Shown here: piece by piece, positions 8,648 through 15,000 of the stretch
How positions within the stretch are numbered: the first letter of the stretch is position 1
How the letters are laid out: each line of letters begins with the position of its first letter
Origin: RCIO01 sp965232405
GTDB lineage: Bacteria > Pseudomonadota > Alphaproteobacteria > Rhizobiales > Rhizobiaceae
DNA length: 64,000 bases
Reading direction: 5' to 3'
Assembly: GCA_965232405.1 (NCBI GenBank)
Contig: OZ246966.1
Span: 1,302,001 to 1,366,000, forward strand
The notes under the pieces: model-generated
What the model saw: only the letters and a program-made list of their open reading frames with translations
Told to the model about the DNA's origin: nothing
The model's database searches: none
Translations under genes and position numbers: made by a program

Positions 8648-9436
8648 TCAGTTCTTGCGGAAGTTCGGCGGCCGCTTTTCGTGGAATGCGGCAACGCCCT
8701 CGCGGTATTCGTCCGCAAGTCCTGCCTCGCGCTGGAGATTGCGTTCCACGTCGAGCTGTTCGTCCAGCGTGTTGGAAGACGCGGCCTGGATCGCCTTCTT
8801 GGCAAGTGCATAGGCATTCGTCGGACCGCCGGCGAACTTTACCGCCAGACCAATCGCCTCGTCCATCAGAACCTCGTCGTCCACGACCTTCCAGATCAGT
8901 CCCCAATCGGCGGCCTTCTCGGCCGGAAGCGGTTCGGTGGTGAATGCAAGTCCCTTGGCGCGGGCCTCGCCAAGGCGCTGGGTCAGCCACCACGTGCCAC
9001 CGGCATCGGGGATCAGGCCGATGCGCGCAAAAATCTGGATGAAACTCGCAGAGCGGGCGGCAATGACGATATCGCAAGCCAGCGCGATGTTGGCGCCGGC
9101 GCCTGCGGCCACGCCGTTGACGGCGCAAATGACCGGCTTGTCCAGCGCCCGCAGGCGCCGGATCAGCGGATTGTAATATTTCTCGAGGCCGGCGCCGAGG
9201 TCGAGCGCCACGGTTGAATCGGTCATGTCGCGTTCGGCGAGATCCTGACCGGCACAAAAACCACGACCGGCGCCGGTAAGAATGACGGCGCGGCAGTCCG
9301 TGTTCTTCTCCACCTTGTCGAGCGCGGCGGCCAGCGCCTCGTGCTGCTGCGCGTTGAACGGGTTCAGCCGCTCGGGCTGGTTCAGTGTCAGGATATCGTA
9401 GCCGTCGCGGCTCTCATGCGTGACCGTGTCGTTCAA
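8648..9436 (-). CDS. Enoyl-CoA hydratase/isomerase family protein, PaaG-like
   Basis: A 262-residue crotonase-fold enzyme closest in motifs to PaaG, the 1,2-epoxyphenylacetyl-CoA isomerase of phenylacetate degradation. Supporting motifs are RGFCAGQDLAERD, the oxyanion-hole NGVAAGAGANIALACD and FARIGLIPDAGGTW, where the aspartate matches the PaaG catalytic acid and the usual hydratase glutamates are missing. The start is TTG at 9436 with GGAGG 7 nt upstream. That ribosome site lies inside a perfect hairpin following mrp. No other paa genes are nearby, so the physiological substrate could be another enoyl-CoA. Confidence 0.83.
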   Translation of the reverse strand: MNDTVTHESRDGYDILTLNQPERLNPFNAQQHEALAAALDKVEKNTDCRAVILTGAGRGFCAGQDLAERDMTDSTVALDLGAGLEKYYNPLIRRLRALDKPVICAVNGVAAGAGANIALACDIVIAARSASFIQIFARIGLIPDAGGTWWLTQRLGEARAKGLAFTTEPLPAEKAADWGLIWKVVDDEVLMDEAIGLAVKFAGGPTNAYALAKKAIQAASSNTLDEQLDVERNLQREAGLADEYREGVAAFHEKRPPNFRKN

Positions 9437-9440
9437 TGAT

Positions 9441-9466
9441 CTTCCTCCCGCGCTTCCGGGAGGAAG
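9441..9466 (-). promoter_or_regulatory. Intercistronic hairpin that sequesters the ribosome-binding site of the paaG-like gene
   Basis: On the transcript the arms CUUCCUCCCG and CGGGAGGAAG pair perfectly (10 bp, 6-nt loop). The 5' arm begins immediately after the mrp UAG. The 3' arm contains the GGAGG of the next gene, whose UUG start lies 4 nt past the hairpin. Ribosomes finishing mrp would open the stem, so translational coupling is the simplest reading; a thermosensor or protein-controlled switch is also possible. Confidence 0.6.
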
Positions 9467-10615
9467 CTATTCGAACACGATAGCCGGTGTGGCGGCATCG
9501 GCAAGCGCGGTTTCCTCCGCCAGCCGGTCCCACACCCTGGCCGCAATATCGCGATACACCCTGGCCTGCGGATCGTCCGGCGCAGACACCACAATGGGCT
9601 GACCACTGTCGGAGGTCTCGCGCACATTCATGGTCAGCGGTACTTCGCCGAGGAACGGAACGCCAAGCCGCTCGGCTTCACGCTTTGCGCCGCCACTGCC
9701 GAAAATGTCGTAATGCTTGCCCGTGTCAGGGGCGATGAAATAGCTCATGTTTTCGACGATACCGAGCAGCGGCACGTCAACCTTCCTGAACATGTTGAGC
9801 CCCTTGCGGGCGTCAATCAGCGCCAGATCCTGCGGCGTCGAAACGATGACGGCACCGGCCAGTGGCACTTGCTGAGCCATGGTCAGCTGCGCGTCGCCAG
9901 TGCCGGGCGGCATGTCCACGACCAGCACGTCAAGTTCGCCCCAGGCGACCTCGCGCAGCAATTGCGTCAGCGCCGACATGACCATCGGGCCACGCCAGAT
10001 CATTGGCGTTTCTTCCTCGACCAGAAAACCGATCGACATAACCTTGATGCCGTGGCCTTCCATCGGCTTCAGTATCTTGCCATCCACGGTCTCGGGCTTG
10101 CCGCCGAGCCCCAGCAGGCGTGGCATGGAAGGCCCATAGATGTCGGCGTCGAGAATGCCGACCTTGAGCCCGAGGCCGGCAAGACCGAGCGCCAGGTTGA
10201 CCGCCGTTGTGGACTTGCCGACGCCGCCCTTTCCCGAAGCGACCGCGATGATGGACTTCACACCCGGCACGCCGCGTTTGCCGGGCCTGTTGCCGGCCGG
10301 CGCCTGCGGCGGTTGAGCGGGACGCTGGGGCGGTTGGCGGGGCGGCGCTGCCTCCATGCCACCTCCCTTTTTCTCCGCAGTCAGCGCGACCACCGCGCTA
10401 TCGACACCCGGCATTGCTGCAACCGACTTCTCGGCCGCTGAGCGTAGCGGCTCCAGTTCCTGCGCGCGGGCAGCCGGCACAGTGATCGAAAAGAAGACCT
10501 TGGAATCGGCAATGAAGATGTCGGAGACGAGACCGAGAGAGACGATGTCGCCCTCGAGGTCGGGGCCGCGGATCGAACGCAAATTCTCGATTACGGCTTC
10601 CTTGGTGACGGTCAT
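9467..10615 (-). CDS. mrp: Mrp/ApbC-type P-loop ATPase, iron-sulfur carrier family
   Basis: A 382-residue protein with an N-terminal MIP18/DUF59 domain (about 1-85), a Pro/Gln-rich linker (about 92-115) and a Mrp/NBP35 ParA-like ATPase. The deviant Walker A is ASGKGGVGKSTT, followed by DADIYGPSMP and DMPPGTGDAQLT. Family members transfer Fe-S clusters. The CxxC that usually binds the bridging cluster is absent: the corresponding stretch reads NMSYFIAPDTGKHYDIFG without cysteine, a variant I recall from other Alphaproteobacteria. It is first in a two-gene unit with the paaG-like gene. Confidence 0.92.
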   Translation of the reverse strand: MTVTKEAVIENLRSIRGPDLEGDIVSLGLVSDIFIADSKVFFSITVPAARAQELEPLRSAAEKSVAAMPGVDSAVVALTAEKKGGGMEAAPPRQPPQRPAQPPQAPAGNRPGKRGVPGVKSIIAVASGKGGVGKSTTAVNLALGLAGLGLKVGILDADIYGPSMPRLLGLGGKPETVDGKILKPMEGHGIKVMSIGFLVEEETPMIWRGPMVMSALTQLLREVAWGELDVLVVDMPPGTGDAQLTMAQQVPLAGAVIVSTPQDLALIDARKGLNMFRKVDVPLLGIVENMSYFIAPDTGKHYDIFGSGGAKREAERLGVPFLGEVPLTMNVRETSDSGQPIVVSAPDDPQARVYRDIAARVWDRLAEETALADAATPAIVFE

Positions 10616-10713
10616 CGCGGTCCTGCCCTTTTGTGCTCCCCGCCAGATAATGGCTTTTGCCGTGGAGTCAAAGACAGGCGGCTATGCCACGCAATTGGCA
10701 CTTGAATTAAATC

Positions 10714-10725
10714 AATCGTTCGATT
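10714..10725. promoter_or_regulatory. Candidate operator of the TetR-ABC export operon
   Basis: AATCG-TT-CGATT forms a 5-bp inverted repeat in an A/T-rich stretch ending 11 nt before the TetR start codon, where an autoregulatory TetR site is expected. The arms are short and the flanks do not extend the symmetry, so this is tentative. Confidence 0.35.
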
Positions 10726-10736
10726 AAAAAACATGC

Positions 10737-11411
10737 ATGACGAAGAAAAAAATCGACGGGCGAGAAAGCCGGAGCGATGCAACACGCGCGGCGCTGATTG
10801 CGGCGGCACTTGAGCTGTTCGGAAGCAAGGGGTTCGAGGCCACATCGACGCGCGAGGTCGCGGCGGCTGCGAACGCCAATATCGGATCCATCGCCTACCA
10901 TTTCGGTAGCAAGGATGGGCTGCGGGATGCCTGTGCCCATCACATCGCCAGCACGATCAGGTTCGTAGCCATGCCGGCAATCGGAAAGGACGATGTCGGG
11001 ACGCTAAGCCCACAGGAGGCTGAGAAACGGCTCGCCGGTGGTATCGGCCAGGTGGTGCAATTCATCATTTCGAGGCCCGAGGCCGGCGCGTTCGTTCAGT
11101 TCGTTCTGCGCGAGCTGTCCAACGCGGGTTCGGCGCTCGATATCCTCTACGGCAACGTCTTTGAGCCGGTGCATGTCAGGCTTTGCCAGCTGTGGGGCAG
11201 GGCAACCGGCGAGCCCGCGGAAAGCGAAAGCGCGCGTCTCGCCGTCTTCGCCATGATCGGTCAGGTCGTCTATTTCCGCATCGGCCGCGAAGCGGTGATG
11301 CGGCGCATGGGGTGGCAGGAAGTCGGCCCCGAACAGTCGGACACACTGACGTCGGTCATCACGAGAAACGTCGCGACCCTCGTGCAAGCACGACGGGAGG
11401 AAAACGCATGA
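10737..11411 (+). CDS. TetR family regulator, CecR (YbiH) type
   Basis: A 224-residue repressor with an N-terminal TetR helix-turn-helix (about residues 14-60; FEATSTREVAAAANANIGSI followed by AYHFGSKDGL) and a CecR-like C-terminal ligand domain (DUF1956). The gene order regulator, adaptor, ATPase, permease matches E. coli cecR-ybhG-ybhF-ybhS/R, whose regulator responds to toxic compounds such as cefoperazone and chloramphenicol. ATG 10737 is used; another ATG lies at 10733 in a different frame. The stop overlaps the next start in an ATGA, so translation is coupled. The inducer here is unknown. Confidence 0.86.
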   Translation: MTKKKIDGRESRSDATRAALIAAALELFGSKGFEATSTREVAAAANANIGSIAYHFGSKDGLRDACAHHIASTIRFVAMPAIGKDDVGTLSPQEAEKRLAGGIGQVVQFIISRPEAGAFVQFVLRELSNAGSALDILYGNVFEPVHVRLCQLWGRATGEPAESESARLAVFAMIGQVVYFRIGREAVMRRMGWQEVGPEQSDTLTSVITRNVATLVQARREENA

Positions 11412-12361
11412 GCTGGTTTTGCTGGATGCCCCTTGCCGCATCACTGTTCACGGCTTGTGGCGAACCGCCTCCGCTGGCGGTCGGTTACGTGGAAGGCGAG
11501 TTCGTGCGTCTGGCGCCGATCGAGAATGCCGAGGTTCGCGTTGTCAGCGTCAGGCGCGGTGACCGGGTCGAGGCCGGGCAGCCGCTGGCGGTGCTTGAAA
11601 ACACCGATGTCGAGATTGCCGTGGCGCAGGCCAGTGCTGCTCTCGCCCAGGCGCAGGCCCAGCTGGCCGATCTCAAGCAAGGCCGACGCCCGGAAGAGAT
11701 TGCGGTGCTGGAGGCAGCGCTCAGCTCCGCCCGCGCCCAGGCCGAAGAGGCAAAGCGCGTATTCGAGCGGACGCAAGACCTGTTCAATCGCGGCATTGCC
11801 TCACAGGCAGCACTCGACAATGCGCAGACAGCAGTGACGACAGCGCAGGCCGCGGTCGGGCGCGCCGAAGCCGACCTGGCAGTCGCACGCCTGCCGGCGC
11901 GCGCCGAAGCAATCACCGCCGCCGAGCATCAGGTCGAGCAGGCTCAGGCAGCGCTCGAGCAGGCGCGTTGGCGGCTGTCGAAACGCACGATCACCGCGCC
12001 GGAGTCAGGGCGCATCAGCGACGTGATCCGCAACGCCGGCGACCTCTCCGGTCCGGCCGCCCCCGTGATCTCGCTTCTGCCCGACGGTGCGGTGAAGCTG
12101 AAGCTCTATGTTCCCGAGAGACAGTTCTCGACCATCCAGATCGGCGACCGGCTGGCGGTTTCCTGCGACGGCTGCCCGGACAATCTGACAGCGCTGGTCA
12201 GCTACGCGTCGCCCGAACCTGAGTTCACGCCGCCGGTCATTTACTCGCTGGAAACCCGGCAGAAGCTCTCGCACCTGATCGAGGCGCGGCCCGACGGCGA
12301 GACGAAACCGCTCAAGCCCGGCCAGATAGTCGATGTCAGATTGGCGGACGCAAAGCCATGA
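11408..12361 (+). CDS. HlyD-family membrane fusion lipoprotein (YbhG-like)
   Basis: A 317-residue periplasmic adaptor of an ABC exporter. It starts at the ATG overlapping the upstream stop. The N terminus, MSWFCWMPLAASLFTACGEP, ends in a lipobox with Cys18, so it should be a lipoprotein, unlike E. coli YbhG. The first biotinyl-lipoyl half (RRGDRVEAGQPLAVLE) is followed by a long Ala/Gln-rich coiled coil (about 75-190). The second lipoyl half (RTITAPESGRISDVIRNAGD) and a beta-barrel follow. It overlaps the ATPase gene by ATGA. Confidence 0.88.
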   Translation: MSWFCWMPLAASLFTACGEPPPLAVGYVEGEFVRLAPIENAEVRVVSVRRGDRVEAGQPLAVLENTDVEIAVAQASAALAQAQAQLADLKQGRRPEEIAVLEAALSSARAQAEEAKRVFERTQDLFNRGIASQAALDNAQTAVTTAQAAVGRAEADLAVARLPARAEAITAAEHQVEQAQAALEQARWRLSKRTITAPESGRISDVIRNAGDLSGPAAPVISLLPDGAVKLKLYVPERQFSTIQIGDRLAVSCDGCPDNLTALVSYASPEPEFTPPVIYSLETRQKLSHLIEARPDGETKPLKPGQIVDVRLADAKP

Positions 12362-13275
12362 GCGCAATCGAGGTCCACGATCTGGTCAAGCGCTTTGGTG
12401 ACAAGACCGTCGTCGATCATGTGTCAATGTCGGTGGAGCCCGGTGAAATCGTCGGCTTCCTCGGACCGAACGGTTCCGGCAAGACGACGACGATCCGCCT
12501 GATGTGCGGGCTTTTGACCGCCGACAGCGGCGGCGGAACGGTGCTCGGATACAACCTCGAAACCGACGCGCTCAGGATCAAGCGCGAGGTCGGCTACATG
12601 ACCCAGCGCTTCTCCTTCTATGAAGACCTGACTATTGCCGAAAACCTCGACTTCGTCGCTCGGCTCTACCAGCTCAAGCCGCGCCGGGACTATGTCGACC
12701 GGACACTCGAGGACCTTGGACTGACTTCGCGACGCAACCAGCTTGCCGGCACATTGTCAGGCGGGTGGAAGCAGCGGCTGGCGCTTGCAGCCTGCATCAT
12801 GCACGAACCGAAGCTGCTGCTGCTCGACGAACCGACTGCCGGCGTTGACCCCAAGGCGCGGCGCGAGTTCTGGGACGAAATCCACCGTCTCGCAGCCGGC
12901 GGGCTGACCGTGCTGGTTTCCACCCACTACATGGACGAAGCGGAGCGCTGTCACCGCATCAGCTACATCGCCTACGGCAAGATGGTCGCCACCGGAACTG
13001 TGGAAGAGGTCGTGCGCGATGCGGGCCTTACAACCTTCGTGCTGCGCGGCGCAAGGCTGGGAGAGGTTGCAAGGGCGCTAGCTGCAACGCCCGGCGTCGA
13101 TCAGGTCGCGCCTTTCGGCACAACACTGCATGTCGTCGGATCCGATGCCAAAGCGCTGGAAAAGGCGCTTGAACCTTTCCGTAAACGCGACGGCGTGACG
13201 GTCGAGCGCGGCGAAACCAGCCTTGAGGACGTGTTCATACAGTTCATGAGTTCATCGCAGGACAACATGCAATGA
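12358..13275 (+). CDS. ABC exporter ATPase (YbhF-like, single nucleotide-binding domain)
   Basis: A 305-residue cytoplasmic ATPase of the ABC-2 export type. Visible are Walker A GPNGSGKTTTIRL, the signature LSGGWKQRLAL, Walker B LLLLDEPTAGVDP and the switch histidine in VSTHYMDEAE. The C-terminal about 80 residues form the accessory domain common to DrrA/NatA-like ATPases. E. coli YbhF fuses two such domains; here there is one, presumably used as a homodimer. Starts and stops overlap both neighbours by 4 nt, a tightly coupled operon. The substrate is not predictable, though multidrug or metabolite efflux fits the regulator. Confidence 0.93.
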   Translation: MSAIEVHDLVKRFGDKTVVDHVSMSVEPGEIVGFLGPNGSGKTTTIRLMCGLLTADSGGGTVLGYNLETDALRIKREVGYMTQRFSFYEDLTIAENLDFVARLYQLKPRRDYVDRTLEDLGLTSRRNQLAGTLSGGWKQRLALAACIMHEPKLLLLDEPTAGVDPKARREFWDEIHRLAAGGLTVLVSTHYMDEAERCHRISYIAYGKMVATGTVEEVVRDAGLTTFVLRGARLGEVARALAATPGVDQVAPFGTTLHVVGSDAKALEKALEPFRKRDGVTVERGETSLEDVFIQFMSSSQDNMQ

Positions 13276-14402
13276 ACCGGTTCTTTTCCCTCACCCGGCT
13301 TGCCGCGCTGCTTGTGAAGGAGTTCATCCAGATGCGGCGCGACCGCATCACCTTCGGCATGATGCTGGGTGTGCCGCTGATCCAGCTGGCGCTTTTCGGC
13401 TTTGCCATCAACAGCGATCCGAAACAGCTGCCGGCGGCACTGGTCGTACTCAGCCAGGACCAGTATTCGCGCGCCATGGTGTCTGCGCTGGAGACCACCG
13501 GTTACTACCGGTTCGAGCACATTGTGGGCAGCGAAGCCGAAGGCGAGTTTCTGATTTCGCGCGGCGATGTCGTGTTCGTGGTTACCATCCCGTCCGACTT
13601 TGCGCGGCGCGTGGAGCGCGGCGACAATCCGCAAATCCTGATCGAGGCAGACGCCACCGATCCGTCCGCGGCCAGCGGCGCGATCTCGACGCTGAGCACG
13701 GTGGCGCGGTCCGCCCTGCTCAGGGAGCGCGGACTGGACGCCACGGCCGACGACGCAAACCAGCTTCAGGTGATTGTGCACCGTCGCTACAACCCGGAGG
13801 GCATTTCGCAATACAACATCGTACCCGGCCTGCTGGGCGTCATCCTGCAGATGACGATGGTGATGATGACCTCGATTGCGCTGACCCGGGAAACCGAGCG
13901 CGGCACGATGGAGAACCTGCTCGCCATGCCGGCGAGCCCGGTCGAGATCATGCTCGGCAAGGTGCTGCCCTATCTGGTGGTCGGCGGTGTTCAGGTGGTG
14001 GTGGTGCTTGTGGCCGCCAAGCTCATGTTCGGCGTGCCGTTTGTCGGCTCGGTCGTGCTTCTGCTCAACGCCATCCTGCTCTTCGTTCTGGGGCTGGTGC
14101 TGCTCGGCTATTTCATTTCCACGGTGGCGCGCACGCAGATGCAGGCGCTGCAGCTCACCTTCTTCTTCTTCCTTCCTTCGATCCTCTTGTCCGGCTTCAT
14201 GTTCCCGTTTCGCGGCATGCCGATATGGGCGCAATGGATCGGCGAGATATTCCCGCTTACCCATTTTCTGCGCGTCATCCGTGCGATCATGCTGAAGGGT
14301 GCGGAACTGCCAGCGGTAGCGTGGGAAACGTCGATGCTCGTCGTTTTCATTGTCGCCTATGCCACTATCGCGCTGTTGCGGTTCCGGCGCACGCTCGACT
14401 GA
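13272..14402 (+). CDS. ABC-2 type exporter permease (YbhS/YbhR-like)
   Basis: A 376-residue inner-membrane protein. One N-terminal hydrophobic segment (FGMMLGVPLIQLALFGFAIN) is followed by a periplasmic domain of about 140 residues. About five transmembrane helices close the C-terminal half, with the typical ABC-2 motif TRETERGTMENLLAMP between the first two. It is coupled to the ATPase by an ATGA overlap. Only one permease gene is present where E. coli has two, so the transporter probably works with a homodimeric channel. No outer-membrane partner is encoded beside it. Confidence 0.92.
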   Translation: MNRFFSLTRLAALLVKEFIQMRRDRITFGMMLGVPLIQLALFGFAINSDPKQLPAALVVLSQDQYSRAMVSALETTGYYRFEHIVGSEAEGEFLISRGDVVFVVTIPSDFARRVERGDNPQILIEADATDPSAASGAISTLSTVARSALLRERGLDATADDANQLQVIVHRRYNPEGISQYNIVPGLLGVILQMTMVMMTSIALTRETERGTMENLLAMPASPVEIMLGKVLPYLVVGGVQVVVVLVAAKLMFGVPFVGSVVLLLNAILLFVLGLVLLGYFISTVARTQMQALQLTFFFFLPSILLSGFMFPFRGMPIWAQWIGEIFPLTHFLRVIRAIMLKGAELPAVAWETSMLVVFIVAYATIALLRFRRTLD

Positions 14403-14479
14403 CGAAAGATCTGCGGCCTCTGTCGGGATTGCCTCCGCCGAACCGTCCTGGGGGCAGGGTGCAACGGAAGGAGACCGTC

Positions 14480-14965
14480 ATGAACAAGATCAGCACTTGG
14501 CTCTGGTTCGAGACCGAAGCCGAAGAGGCCGCGAAATTCTACGCCTCGGTGTTCCGCAACACGGAGCTTGGCGAGGTGACGCGAGCGCCGGCCGGCGCAG
14601 AGCCATACAACATCGAAGGACAGGTGCTCACCGCCGAGGTGACGATCGAGGGTCAGCAATTCTGCCTGTTGAATGGCGGCGAATATGCCGATGCCGCTCC
14701 CAACAGTGCGGTTTCTTTCCAGATCCTGTGCGCAGATCAGGCCGAGGTCGACGAATACTGGAACAAGCTCGCCGATGACGGCGGCAAGGAAATGCAGTGC
14801 GGCTGGGTGAAGGACAAATACGGCTTCGCTTGGCAGATCGTGCCAGAGGTATTGTACCGCTACATGAACGGGCCGGACCGCGAAGTCGCCAAACGGGTCA
14901 CGCAGGCGATGATGAAAATGGTGAAGCTCGATGTCGCAGAGCTGGAAGCGGCGGCCAGGGGCTAG
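14480..14965 (+). CDS. VOC superfamily protein, PhnB/3-demethylubiquinone-methyltransferase-like
   Basis: A 161-residue glyoxalase-fold (VOC) protein. The ATG at 14480 has AAGGAG upstream; longer in-frame starts overlap the permease gene. The family pattern is clear: ISTWLWFETEAEEAAKFY at the N terminus, NGGEYADAAPNSAVSFQILC in the middle, and WVKDKYGFAWQIVPEVL, typical of the PhnB_MTfase domain family. No reaction is established for these proteins. It lies 77 nt after the exporter operon and is convergent with the caspase-like gene. Confidence 0.85.
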   Translation: MNKISTWLWFETEAEEAAKFYASVFRNTELGEVTRAPAGAEPYNIEGQVLTAEVTIEGQQFCLLNGGEYADAAPNSAVSFQILCADQAEVDEYWNKLADDGGKEMQCGWVKDKYGFAWQIVPEVLYRYMNGPDREVAKRVTQAMMKMVKLDVAELEAAARG

Positions 14966-15000
14966 GCACTGAAAGATCGCAACCTTGTTGCCTAGATGGG

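Noticed and set aside
13101..14264. A 387-codon minus-strand frame
   Set aside because: Shadow of the ABC permease gene; the product is a His/Arg/Glu-rich string without a recognisable domain.
14965..15000. Terminator between the VOC gene and the caspase gene
   Set aside because: TAGGCA and TGCCTA can pair but across a loop of about 20 nt with only six pairs, too weak to list.
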